Positions 14,798 through 23,891 of a stretch of 24,779 bases of DNA are shown here, piece after piece. The stretch is from a virus, in the IMG/VR virus record IMGVR_UViG_3300017971_000737, positions 1 through 24,779 of that record, one strand, 5' to 3'. A program made the position numbers and the translations under genes. The notes under the pieces were generated by a model that searched no databases, was not told the DNA's origin, and was given only the letters and a program-made list of their open reading frames with translations. The first letter of the stretch is position 1, and every line of letters begins with the position of its first letter.

Positions 14798-16237
14798 ATG
14801 GGAAGAATAGAAAGAGTATCATCTACAGCACCAGTTAGAGTTAAGCAGGCTCAGTTAATTGACCCCGGAGCATTCCGTTTTGACACGTCAGAGGCTCAGG
14901 CAATCGGTCAAATAGGTGGAGTTATATCTGAACTTGGTAAGCGTAAGAGGGATATGCAAGATAGAATAGGAGTTTCTGATGCTAACGCCATAATGGAGCA
15001 ATCACAACTTGCCATGGCAGAAGAGCTTATAAATACTCCATTCGAAAAGAGGCAAGAGGTTAGGCTGAAGCATACGCAGAAAGCTATGTCTGATATATCG
15101 CAGCTTAATTTATCTAATGAAACATCAGCTATCGTTGGCAATAAAGCGGGAATTTGGAGCCAAAATATAGGCGACCTTGGAGACATAGAAGATACATTAG
15201 AAATATCGAAAGCCGCTGACGTTGCGGTTTCTACTGATTTTCAAAACGCGCTAAGCAAGTTTGATGATGGTTCGCCAGAAGTTATTGAGGCTGAGGCGGC
15301 ATTTGACAAGCAATTCGCTAACAAGCCACCGGAAGAGGCAAAGGCTATAAAGGATAGCGTAGTAGGCCAGACACTAATATTCAAGGCAACTAACAACGCA
15401 GCCGACAACCCGACTAAAGAAAATATGCAAGAAGCTAGAGATGTAATAGATAAGTATTCAACAGACGAGAAGGATAGGTTTTTTAACTTGCAGAGGCTAA
15501 GGTCTGAATCATCTAAAAAGACGCAGAATAAAAACGCCACATTTAAGGCTAATATGAACCTGCAATCAGAGACTATGGGAAAGGCGTTCTCATCTGGCGC
15601 GTTATTCCAAGGTGAGACTGTACCAGAGCTCGATGTAACTAAATCGCAACTTACTGAGCGATACACTAATAAGACACTCGATGTTAGCGACAATAAGACA
15701 TTTAAGTTCCTTGAAGACCAGATAAATCTAGGCAAATCATTCGAGCAGGATGAGTTAACAAGTGCATACGCAACTGGAATGTCTTCATCTGAATATGAGG
15801 CTATATCAAAATTAAATGAAGAGAATTCTAAATTAACACTATCACAAAAAGATAATCTTAAAAACTTTGATACGTATATTAACTCCAGATATTCTAAGAT
15901 ATCGCAATCAGTCTCCCCTCTGCTTGGCGCCCTTACTGCTGGGCCAGTGTTGACTGCTATTGGAAGTGCGAAAAGGAAACTTGGCAATGAAGTTAGGAGT
16001 ATGGTCAGGGACGGTAAAACTGACGAAGAAATATATAATGTCATTGAAAGTTCGTTTGTGTCAGACACGGATAGATTCTATAGAAATGACTCATTTTTTG
16101 ACTTCGGTATACCAGAATCTATAAAAGGTATAGACGATCGTGAAGAGAGGTACGAGTCTGTAATGCAACTGCTGAAGACAGGTGAGAAAAAAGACCTAAA
16201 CATGCTCGGTGATATACTGGAGGTTTGGTACGAATAA
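14798..16237 (+). CDS. Internal virion protein (T7 gp15 position), 479 aa
   Basis: A long, mostly helical, charged protein with coiled-coil-like repeats (ELGKRKRDMQDRIGVSDANA and later NKNATFKANMNLQSETMGKA) and no recognised enzymatic domain. By order it corresponds to T7 gp15, which with gp16 builds the periplasmic channel through which DNA is delivered. Direct sequence similarity to gp15 is not visible, so the name rests on position, size and helix content. ATG 14798 is preferred over TTG 14789, which lies in the preceding gene; AAAAGGA is upstream. The stop overlaps the next start (TAATG). Confidence 0.7.
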   Translation: MGRIERVSSTAPVRVKQAQLIDPGAFRFDTSEAQAIGQIGGVISELGKRKRDMQDRIGVSDANAIMEQSQLAMAEELINTPFEKRQEVRLKHTQKAMSDISQLNLSNETSAIVGNKAGIWSQNIGDLGDIEDTLEISKAADVAVSTDFQNALSKFDDGSPEVIEAEAAFDKQFANKPPEEAKAIKDSVVGQTLIFKATNNAADNPTKENMQEARDVIDKYSTDEKDRFFNLQRLRSESSKKTQNKNATFKANMNLQSETMGKAFSSGALFQGETVPELDVTKSQLTERYTNKTLDVSDNKTFKFLEDQINLGKSFEQDELTSAYATGMSSSEYEAISKLNEENSKLTLSQKDNLKNFDTYINSRYSKISQSVSPLLGALTAGPVLTAIGSAKRKLGNEVRSMVRDGKTDEEIYNVIESSFVSDTDRFYRNDSFFDFGIPESIKGIDDREERYESVMQLLKTGEKKDLNMLGDILEVWYE

Positions 16238-19200
16238 TGGCATTAACGCTACAACAAAAAAAGCTCCGTGAGCAGGTACAGAGAAGCAAGTTGATTGAGA
16301 CAAACAGTGTTATTAGGTCACAATTGTCCTCTGGTGTACCAATAGAGACTATAGCACAGCAGGTTAGCCCCGGAAGCGGATTAGACCCAATGGATGTATT
16401 GGGGGCTATGTCTTTGGCTGAAACACACCAAATGACGCCAAATGCTGCTATTAACGTATTGCCATCTTTAATGAAACAAACTTACGGCGACCAATTTAAC
16501 AAATCTGATGTTGTTAGGTCTTATTTTACTGAGTCACAAGCTTTTAAGTTGCCAACTGCAACAAAAGATGTTACAGGATTGAAGGAGGATGTAGCAACTG
16601 AAGAGAAGCAAATTCTCGACTTGAAGAAATCTAAGCAGGCTGGTATACCGCACAGAGAGTTAAGAAGCACACTGTTCTCGATGCCGGGCGGCCTTGGTCA
16701 AGCTAATACTATAACAAGAGGGTTAGCAATTGCTAGGGCCGAGGCAAGCTGGTACAACGAAGACCCAAGCAAGAAGAAATTCCTAGAAGGTATAATGAAG
16801 GCCGAAACAGAAGAAGAAAAAGAAAGTCTTCGGTTTAATAGGACTAGGGATATGCTTGATAATGAGGTGGCTAGAGTACAGGGGGTTCGTGACTGGGAAA
16901 GAAGGCAAGAAGCACTTGCTAGTGATACACCCGGGGTATGGGAATCAAAGAAAAATGCTTGGTCTTCCGGCAGTGCTGATGTTTCTGCCGCAGCCCTAGA
17001 TGCTTCAAGCGATGTATTGCGAACCATTGGAACTGTTTTTCAATCTGATAGCTTCTTAAACACATCTGGTAACTTAGCTAAATGGGCGAGGGCGTACCAT
17101 AAAGCATCCCAAGAGCCAGATTTGGCAATAGAGTCGGTTAACGCCTTTGATGATACAGTAAATTCATTTCTAAGAAACACTCCATATGTCGGGACTTCTG
17201 TAGCCGTTGCAATAGCATCGCCAGATAAACTTACTCCGGCTGCGCTGTTTTTTACATCAGCAGCAATGGAGGGATCAGGTATACGTCAGCAGTCATTGGA
17301 TAATGGCATATCAGAAGAATCTGCGAGACTTAGAGGGTGGGTTGGTGGCTCTGTCAATGGCCTAATTGAAGCTTGGGGTGGCGGTGCGGCCAAGTATGAC
17401 CCAAGGAAACTAGGTAAAAGACTCGCTAGTTTCCCAAAGAAGATAACCAAAAATGCACTAACGGAGATATTTAAAGAAGAAGTTCCGCAAGAAATAGTGT
17501 CATCAGTCTTTTCTGGCGATGTACCAATGACGGACAGTCAAGAGATTGACTGGGACGAGGTAACTAGCAGGTTTATGTTACTTGCTAGAGACACTGCGTT
17601 TACATCTGCCATGTTCACATCTGCGTCATCTTCTGTAAGCGAGATAGCCAAATGGGACAAAAGAAGGCTTGCTAATAGGGATACAGTACAGGCGATGAAT
17701 GATGCCATAAACTTTACGATAGCCCAGCAAGAAGAAACTGTTGTACAGGAGCCAAGCGAGGTAGCTAAAGAAGAGGTGGTGGAAGTCGACAAAGAGGTTG
17801 ATGATATTGTCGTAGAGTCTGAAATTGAAACAGCAAATGTCGAAGAGCTTGTCAGCAACACAGCCTCTTACGGCGTTGTTAAACAGAAAGATGGTAAGTA
17901 TGCTGTCTTAGATTGGGAAACCCAACAAGAGATAGATGTTGATTTGTCGAAAAAGAAAGCTAATAGAATAGCTACTGGGCTAAACTCAAACGAACTTGAG
18001 ATAGCATCATCTAGGCCAAGGGATGTACTTCCAACTGCACAGGATATAGAAACACTTAATCATGGTCAACTTCTAAGCATAGTATTCAAAAAGGTGTCGC
18101 AACAGTCGCAAAAGATTGTTAAGGAAACCTCAAAAGCCATAGCTGCTATTGGCAAAGATTTATCTATATACCAAAAAACGGCCCTGAGAGGGCTTGATAT
18201 TAGCGAGTCACAGAGAAATTCATTATTGAATAAAGTAGCAACTGCAACTACTGATAAGGAAAGAACTCAGGCAGTTCAGGCCATTGAAGGTGTTAAAGAG
18301 ATAGCCAAGAAGAATAAGGCCACTGCTAGATTCAAGAAACTAAGGCAGGCAGTTAATCGAGCGTCGAAGAAGAAGGTGTCTGATGGCGGTATACACCACA
18401 AGGCTCATAAGATTATAGGTGATTTACTTAAGAACTATACTACACTATCGCCAAAAATACTAAACTCTGTCAAGAGGACAAAAGATTATCTCGATGGTAT
18501 CAGAAATGATGTTGCCAGTAACACAAGCGAGAAGTACGCAGAAGGATTAATACCAAGGACTATATCGAATAAGTTTAGCGAGTTAGCCTCTACTAAAATA
18601 TCAGATATGGATTCGTCACAAATAGAGGACTTGAACAACGAGATACAGAGGTTTCTTAAGCTTAGTCAGTCATATGGGAAATTAGCAACTAGCCAGAAGG
18701 TTAAGAAGCTAAAGAATTTCCTTAACAACTCTACGGCGAATGTCAAAATCAAGAAGGATATAAAGACTCGTCGCAAGTTCTCGCCTAAGCGTGGCATGGT
18801 AAAGAAGATTTCTGATGCACTTGTTGGGATTAAGAACGACGATATATACACAATAGCAACTAGGATATGGGGTAAGTTTGACCCGATAACATCAATCGTT
18901 ATGGAGGGCAGGCGCAACCAACTTGGTTTGACGCTAAAGTACACAGATATGCTGAGGGGTGGTATTGAGGCTGGACAAATAAGCACAGATATGCTCAAGC
19001 AGTGGTCGCCAACAATGCACCAGATTCCAGTAAGCCAGAGGGTTAAGGACATATTCGGTTCTGGCACTCATTTGTACAATGTAACTGTTGCTGGTAGTCC
19101 ACAGCAGTTTACTATGGCTGAACTGATGTCCTTTGCCATGCACACAAGAAACTCTTACAACTTAGGTCAGGCAGTCAAAAATGGCATTGCCACACGAGAA

Positions 19201-20811
19201 GGCGAGATGGGCAAATTAACTGAACAGGAGTTCGTTGAGATGTCCAGTATAGTCGAGGCTGACCCTGCCGCCAAATCGTTCATAGACTTCCTTGAATCGT
19301 TCTATATAGAAATGGGTCAAGACATAAACAAGACTAGCCGAGAGGTAGATGGCATTGATATAGCCACAATCGACAACTATTTCCATGTTGAATACCTGCC
19401 TGAAGGCGGTGTTGTTGGGACTGAGTATGTCAGGGACGCCCTAATAGATGAAGATGGCAGGCTTAAGAGTAGGACATCAAGCCGAAGACCTGTTATGGTG
19501 CGAGACATATTCGAGGTTATAGCTGAAGACATGAGGGCTATATCTCAATTTGCTGGAACTACAGAGGCTGTTAGGCAACTTAGGTCTTTAGTTAACTACG
19601 CACCGTTTAGGAATAAGCTGAGGAGCGTGGGCCAAGAAATTGTGCTTGAGGAGTTAGATTCCAGAGTACGAAACTTCCAAAGAGAACGACAAGCCCCTGC
19701 TGGTGATATAGAAAGAGCCGTATCTAAAATAGACTCTGGAATGGCGCAGGCTGTACTAACTAATCCTATTATTTGGGCATTACAGCCAACATCTGCTGTG
19801 CTGTACGGAACAGAAGCGTCATTTAAATATACCAAGGCGATTGCGACACGGGTTTCAACTGAAGAGATTGCGCTGTTCAACAAAAACTGGACATTGTTTA
19901 GAACTAGAGAAGAGGGCATAGGCGCGTCAAAATCCATAGCGAGTCCGTCCACTATAAAGAAAATATTCACCGGGACTGGAAACATCAGAGACAAAGCTCT
20001 ATCTGGTATGCACAAGGGTGATATAAGCGGTGTTTCTAGGGCTGGTAAAATTACAATGGCAGAGATGTCAGATAAGCAGCTAGAAGGGTCAAGTTTAGAA
20101 TGGTGGAAAAACTATGGAGTTGAGCCATCTACACTAGAGTTTAACAGCCAAGAATACTGGAACGCTTTCAATGATAGAGCAGATTACCTAGTTACCAGAA
20201 CTCAACCAATGTTCTTCGATGAGAATAAATCAAGTTTCACTGGCTCTGACAATACATATACTAGAAGCCTTACAAGGTTCCGTAGCTTCACTGACCAAAT
20301 TGGCAGGATTATAAGGCGTCAGAAAGCTATGGTTGAGACTGGGGACATAGGAAAAGCGGAGGCTGCTAAAAACATAGGCATCGCATACTCGCTTATATCA
20401 GTTATTTCTGTAAGCATGAGAGCGCTGTTTGACATGATGCTCGGAAGAAAAAAGGAAGATGGCGAGTTCTTAACAGACCTAATAACATCCCCTCTCAGCC
20501 TTGTTCCATTTGTTGGGTATCCAGCAAAGCAAATAGCCAGCGCCTTGTTAGGGCAAGAGGTTACAGCGCCAGAACTATCGGCAATGCCATTAATAATGAT
20601 GGAGAGCATTTTTAAACATTCCCTTGATGTTGCCAAGGGGGTTAGATTTTCACTTGATGACGAGTTAATAAAGAGTGGCCCGAACAGGGGCAAATGGAAA
20701 AGTGAGCAGTTCTTTAAGGACGGGATAAAGGGTGTAACTTCAGATTATCTAACTCTACATGGAGTGCCACTTAGAACAGTGCAGAAAATAGAATGGTGGA
20801 AAGATAAATGA
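16237..20811 (+). CDS. Giant internal virion / DNA-ejection protein (T7 gp16 position), 1524 aa
   Basis: The largest protein here and the last of the ejection set. It is largely helical. Residues about 315-345 are Ala-rich and hydrophobic, 505-545 are very acidic (EEVVEVDKEVDDIVVESEIE), 650-800 are Lys-rich and helical, and about 1381-1400 (SLISVISVSMRALF) could insert in a membrane. The C-terminal third (YFHVEYLPEGG, ANPII-like TNPIIWALQPTSAV, LTLHGVPLRTVQKIEWW) resembles large polyvalent or ejection proteins of podoviruses. No lysozyme or transglycosylase catalytic motif is visible at the N-terminus, unlike T7 gp16. Start ATG 16237 has GGAGG at 16219-16223, 13 bases away. Confidence 0.8.
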   Translation: MALTLQQKKLREQVQRSKLIETNSVIRSQLSSGVPIETIAQQVSPGSGLDPMDVLGAMSLAETHQMTPNAAINVLPSLMKQTYGDQFNKSDVVRSYFTESQAFKLPTATKDVTGLKEDVATEEKQILDLKKSKQAGIPHRELRSTLFSMPGGLGQANTITRGLAIARAEASWYNEDPSKKKFLEGIMKAETEEEKESLRFNRTRDMLDNEVARVQGVRDWERRQEALASDTPGVWESKKNAWSSGSADVSAAALDASSDVLRTIGTVFQSDSFLNTSGNLAKWARAYHKASQEPDLAIESVNAFDDTVNSFLRNTPYVGTSVAVAIASPDKLTPAALFFTSAAMEGSGIRQQSLDNGISEESARLRGWVGGSVNGLIEAWGGGAAKYDPRKLGKRLASFPKKITKNALTEIFKEEVPQEIVSSVFSGDVPMTDSQEIDWDEVTSRFMLLARDTAFTSAMFTSASSSVSEIAKWDKRRLANRDTVQAMNDAINFTIAQQEETVVQEPSEVAKEEVVEVDKEVDDIVVESEIETANVEELVSNTASYGVVKQKDGKYAVLDWETQQEIDVDLSKKKANRIATGLNSNELEIASSRPRDVLPTAQDIETLNHGQLLSIVFKKVSQQSQKIVKETSKAIAAIGKDLSIYQKTALRGLDISESQRNSLLNKVATATTDKERTQAVQAIEGVKEIAKKNKATARFKKLRQAVNRASKKKVSDGGIHHKAHKIIGDLLKNYTTLSPKILNSVKRTKDYLDGIRNDVASNTSEKYAEGLIPRTISNKFSELASTKISDMDSSQIEDLNNEIQRFLKLSQSYGKLATSQKVKKLKNFLNNSTANVKIKKDIKTRRKFSPKRGMVKKISDALVGIKNDDIYTIATRIWGKFDPITSIVMEGRRNQLGLTLKYTDMLRGGIEAGQISTDMLKQWSPTMHQIPVSQRVKDIFGSGTHLYNVTVAGSPQQFTMAELMSFAMHTRNSYNLGQAVKNGIATREGEMGKLTEQEFVEMSSIVEADPAAKSFIDFLESFYIEMGQDINKTSREVDGIDIATIDNYFHVEYLPEGGVVGTEYVRDALIDEDGRLKSRTSSRRPVMVRDIFEVIAEDMRAISQFAGTTEAVRQLRSLVNYAPFRNKLRSVGQEIVLEELDSRVRNFQRERQAPAGDIERAVSKIDSGMAQAVLTNPIIWALQPTSAVLYGTEASFKYTKAIATRVSTEEIALFNKNWTLFRTREEGIGASKSIASPSTIKKIFTGTGNIRDKALSGMHKGDISGVSRAGKITMAEMSDKQLEGSSLEWWKNYGVEPSTLEFNSQEYWNAFNDRADYLVTRTQPMFFDENKSSFTGSDNTYTRSLTRFRSFTDQIGRIIRRQKAMVETGDIGKAEAAKNIGIAYSLISVISVSMRALFDMMLGRKKEDGEFLTDLITSPLSLVPFVGYPAKQIASALLGQEVTAPELSAMPLIMMESIFKHSLDVAKGVRFSLDDELIKSGPNRGKWKSEQFFKDGIKGVTSDYLTLHGVPLRTVQKIEWWKDK

Positions 20812-23033
20812 GAAACTCACGCCTCTGCAATTACGACTTTATCGCAGGAGAAATAAACCCACTCCTCGACCACGGCCTACTCCTTGGCCTTGCCGATGAC
20901 GACCATCTTCAATACCTACCAGTAGACGGTTCACGCTCACCCACTGCCGACATTGACTGGGACAACTACGGCATAACCACACTCCACTACGTAGATTGGA
21001 GCTTAGAGAACGGACTTCCTCCAGCCGAGGGTCGTATGATATGGAACGACGACGAAGGCACGCTAAATCTCGGAATGAAGGGCGGTACTGTTAATCAGCA
21101 GATGGGCCTTGAGTTATTCCTTCCTCGCTCTAGGAATGATGAGTCAGTACAAATAAACAATGGTCAACTAGTGTATGTTTTTAGCGGGACAGGGGCAGTG
21201 CCTACGGTCAAACTCGCTTCTGCGTCTGTTCATTCGCAGGCTAAGGCTACGCTTGCAATGGCAACGGAAGATGTCTCGGCAGGCCAATTAGGTTATTTTA
21301 CGTCAGATGGACTTGTCAGAGATGTTGATACTGGTAGCTACTCAGCCGGAGATGAACTGTTCCTTGTAGAAAACGGCAATTATTCAAATACACCCCCTAC
21401 CCAACCAGATTCAATAGTGTGCGTTGGTGTAGTGATACGAGCACACGCAACAGAGGGAATAATACACGTAAGGCTGCATCCACATCCGAATCTTGATGAG
21501 TTGAGCGACTGCTTAATATCATCCATTGCAGACAACGACCTATTGGCATGGGACTCTGGCGCTGGTGTATGGAAGAACCAGACACCAACTGAGGCTGGCT
21601 TTGACAACCTGTATGTAAGACGTGACGGCACAACTCCTCTCACTGGTAATTGGGACGCAGGTAACTTCGAGATTGCGGCAGGTGCATTAGTCATAGATAA
21701 TATCACCCTTGATGGAGACACGATAAGCTACACTGATGTTACTGGTGGCCTTAGAATTAACTTCGACCCAACAGGAACAGGTGTCAGTGATTTTGAGATT
21801 GCTGGTGGGGCACATACGTTCTTTGGTGTAGATGCAAATTCTGGCGATGTTGATATTTCCAGTTACAATGCCGACATAACCTTAAATGGTGATATAATAT
21901 TTGGCACAGACGCAGGTATTACACTTACCCTCGACTCGCTTGGTGACGCTTATTTTGAGAATGATGTTGAGATTACAGGCAATGTAGGTATTGGGATGTC
22001 GCCAGTAACAAATCAATCTCTGACTGTGTTAGGTGGTTCTGAATATGGACTTACAATACATCAAGGCGCTGACAATAGGGGATTTCGTGTTTATGGGTAC
22101 GATGATAGGTCAGCAGAGTGGGTCAACTGCTTTATAGCATCGTCTGGCAATGCTATATGGGGGTCTAGTAAAAACTTTGATGTCGCAAGCGGTGGCTTTG
22201 TCACCTTTGGAACGCCTAATGGAGCTTATGATATAATCTTTGATGGGGGGAGAACATTTAAGTGGAGAGATAGGAGAGGTTCGTATGCTACAAGGATGTC
22301 ACTTGATGCGGCTACTGGGACTCTCCAAACCTATGGGGCGGTAAATTTCACACAAACAGACGGAGCAGAGCGTATTGACTCTGATGCTGACGGAACTCTA
22401 GACTTGTATGCTGGAACAAGCATAGACTTACACCAAGCAACTACAATAGGCGATGGAGGGACTACAGATTACTCTGAGTTTGAAACTGATGGGACTTATG
22501 TTGCTCATGGAGCTGCTACGGTATGGGAGGACATACAAAGCTCTCTAATAGGAAGAAGGCTTGCTTCAGTCTCTGGTGGCGTGGCATACAACTACGCAAA
22601 CAATACAGTAACATTTGACCCGAACGGTGACGAGACTAATGTAAATGACTCCGTTCAGTTCAATCTGCAATTGAGCCATAAAACAAAAGCTGATAGCGAT
22701 TTCCATTTGCACGTTCATTTTGAGCAACCAAGTGATAGCAATTATGAGTTCACTGCAAGATACAGAATACAGAACAATGGGTCGCTAAAGACAACAGCAT
22801 GGACAACTATATCAGGTGACTATACAAACAATGGGGTGTACACGTGGGGGACGGGAACACTTAATCAGATTATTAGTTTACCGGCAATAGACCTAACTGG
22901 AGCAGGGTTATCTGACGTGATTCAGATACAGTTTGCTAGGACTGATTCCGTATCTGGTGACATAGAAGTAACATTTGTTGACGCTCATTATGAAATAGAT
23001 ACAATCGGCTCAAGAACAGAGTTTAGTAAATAG
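20808..23033 (+). CDS. Tail fibre / receptor-binding protein, 741 aa
   Basis: The N-terminal LLLGLADDDHLQYLPVDGSR and repeats of TPLTGNWDAGNFEIAAG-type are typical of phage tail fibres. The middle is a chain of short beta repeats (ADGTLDLYAGTSIDLHQAT) as in fibre shafts. The C-terminal 180 residues form a separate globular beta domain (DSDFHLHVHFEQPS, then VIQIQFARTDSVSGDIEVTF) like the terminal domains that often bind receptors. No intramolecular chaperone or peptidase is evident. It overlaps the previous stop by 4 bases. The first about 190 bases use C-ending codons and have opposite G/C bias from the rest of the gene, suggesting a swapped N-terminal module. Confidence 0.87.
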   Translation: MRNSRLCNYDFIAGEINPLLDHGLLLGLADDDHLQYLPVDGSRSPTADIDWDNYGITTLHYVDWSLENGLPPAEGRMIWNDDEGTLNLGMKGGTVNQQMGLELFLPRSRNDESVQINNGQLVYVFSGTGAVPTVKLASASVHSQAKATLAMATEDVSAGQLGYFTSDGLVRDVDTGSYSAGDELFLVENGNYSNTPPTQPDSIVCVGVVIRAHATEGIIHVRLHPHPNLDELSDCLISSIADNDLLAWDSGAGVWKNQTPTEAGFDNLYVRRDGTTPLTGNWDAGNFEIAAGALVIDNITLDGDTISYTDVTGGLRINFDPTGTGVSDFEIAGGAHTFFGVDANSGDVDISSYNADITLNGDIIFGTDAGITLTLDSLGDAYFENDVEITGNVGIGMSPVTNQSLTVLGGSEYGLTIHQGADNRGFRVYGYDDRSAEWVNCFIASSGNAIWGSSKNFDVASGGFVTFGTPNGAYDIIFDGGRTFKWRDRRGSYATRMSLDAATGTLQTYGAVNFTQTDGAERIDSDADGTLDLYAGTSIDLHQATTIGDGGTTDYSEFETDGTYVAHGAATVWEDIQSSLIGRRLASVSGGVAYNYANNTVTFDPNGDETNVNDSVQFNLQLSHKTKADSDFHLHVHFEQPSDSNYEFTARYRIQNNGSLKTTAWTTISGDYTNNGVYTWGTGTLNQIISLPAIDLTGAGLSDVIQIQFARTDSVSGDIEVTFVDAHYEIDTIGSRTEFSK

Positions 23034-23041
23034 GAGATAAG

Positions 23042-23329
23042 ATGAAGCACATAGGATTCGATTTAACAGACGAGGAATGGAGCACCTTTGCACCAGCCTT
23101 CATAAGAGAGATGCCAATACCTCAAGAGCCTATATTTGTGGACGGTGAGGTTCAAATGGACGGCGACAAGCCAGTAATGGTAGATACGCACACAGACGAG
23201 AAGTGGATGATGCTGTGCGCTATAAAGTACATAGCCAAGAAATCCGAGAGGGGAGCAGCAAAGCTAAGGCTAGACGCTGACCCGATTCAGTCTGAATTAG
23301 TGAATGATATAATTGACAGAAACATTTAG
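23042..23329 (+). CDS. Hypothetical fibre-adjacent protein, 95 aa
   Basis: Begins MKHIGFDLTDEEWSTFAPAF and contains a Pro/Glu-rich strand pair (IFVDGEVQMDGDKPVMVD) and a C-terminal helical part (LCAIKYIAKKSERGAAKL). Similar short proteins with an EEW-type helix followed by DG turns lie after fibre genes in several phages, possibly as fibre assembly factors; this is recalled, not proved. AGGAG at 23032-23036 is the ribosome binding site and overlaps the fibre stop. No signal peptide or membrane segment. Confidence 0.72.
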   Translation: MKHIGFDLTDEEWSTFAPAFIREMPIPQEPIFVDGEVQMDGDKPVMVDTHTDEKWMMLCAIKYIAKKSERGAAKLRLDADPIQSELVNDIIDRNI

Positions 23330-23338
23330 GAGAGAAGA

Positions 23339-23506
23339 ATGAAAAAGATTAGTGAAATATCAAGTGAAGAGTTGGGTATGATTTTAGGTAAATCTTATAC
23401 CGAAATCGAGGCCCTTAAACAGCAGATTGTAGGAATACAACAGGAACTAAGTAAACGACTGAAGGAGTCAGACAATGGCGGAAACGACGAAGCACCAGTG
23501 GACTAG
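23339..23506 (+). CDS. Coiled-coil mini-protein, 55 aa
   Basis: A short helical protein with heptad-like Leu/Ile spacing (EELGMILGKSYTEIEALKQQ, then IVGIQQELSKRL) and a Gly/Asp-rich tail. AGGAG at 23328-23332 sits six bases before the ATG. Its last 32 bases overlap the start of the membrane protein at 23475 in another frame, so the two may be co-regulated. No family recognised. Oligomerisation through a coiled coil is likely from sequence; function is unknown. Confidence 0.65.
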   Translation: MKKISEISSEELGMILGKSYTEIEALKQQIVGIQQELSKRLKESDNGGNDEAPVD

Positions 23507-23765
23507 CACTATCAAATGGGTTATCTGCCTTATATTCATATGCGGTATGACATTCCAGACCATGAAGAGTATGGATATAAGGGTAACAACTAACACTAAC
23601 GATATCAAAACAGTGAAAGAGGACGTTCACTCAAACGAGATTCTAGTGCGTGAGTTCATCGGCATGCTCAAGGAAACCAAAGAGGATACAGGTGAAATCC
23701 GCCAAGACTTCAAAGAGTTTAAACAGTACTTAATGCAATACGACTTTAAAACAAAGGAACAGTAA
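23475..23765 (+). CDS. Single-pass membrane protein with coiled-coil tail, 96 aa (possible lysis protein)
   Basis: Residues 13-30 (IKWVICLIFICGMTFQTM) form one membrane helix after a short charged lead. The remaining 66 residues are a hydrophilic helix with heptad character (KTVKEDVHSNEILVREFIGM, then ETKEDTGEIRQDFKEFKQYL). One N-terminal membrane segment plus a coiled coil is the layout of inner-membrane spanins and some small holins, and lysis genes often follow fibre genes. No endolysin is recognised beside it and no outer-membrane spanin lipobox is seen, so a lysis role is only possible. AAGGAG at 23462-23467 supports the start. Confidence 0.68.
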   Translation: MAETTKHQWTSTIKWVICLIFICGMTFQTMKSMDIRVTTNTNDIKTVKEDVHSNEILVREFIGMLKETKEDTGEIRQDFKEFKQYLMQYDFKTKEQ

Positions 23766-23845
23766 TGGCTAAACGAAAGACCGCTACAAGACGAAAGAAA
23801 CGGACGGCATCCAAAGCAAAGAAGAAACAAGCAACGAGAAGATAA
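23765..23845 (+). CDS. Arg/Lys-rich micropeptide, 26 aa
   Basis: The product is almost wholly Lys, Arg, Ala and Thr (MAKRKTATRRKKRTASKAKK and on), with no acidic residue. Its ATG overlaps the previous stop as TAATG, a junction used throughout this operon, and it ends 12 bases before a strong terminator, both of which favour a real gene. The composition is protamine- or histone-tail-like, which suggests nucleic-acid binding. The short length leaves a chance ORF possible. Confidence 0.55.
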   Translation: MAKRKTATRRKKRTASKAKKKQATRR

Positions 23846-23856
23846 CTCTCTCTCCG

Positions 23857-23891
23857 AACGGGTCACTGCTTAGGTGGTGGCCTGTTTTTTT
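23857..23891 (+). terminator. Strong intrinsic terminator ending the late operon
   Basis: An 11-bp stem (23859-23869 with 23874-23884, including four G-U pairs) closes a TTAG loop and is followed directly by seven Ts (23885-23891); two As before the stem can pair with the first Ts. It faces the plus-strand operon. On the minus strand only two Ts follow the stem, so it should stop mainly rightward transcription. Its T run contains the stop codon of the converging minus-strand gene. Confidence 0.85.

Noticed and set aside
15241-16068. Long minus-strand reading frame (275 codons) inside the gp15-position gene
   Set aside because: It lies wholly within a well-supported plus-strand gene, gives Ser/Leu-rich low-quality protein, and has no coupled neighbours; it is the antisense shadow of a helical, charged protein.
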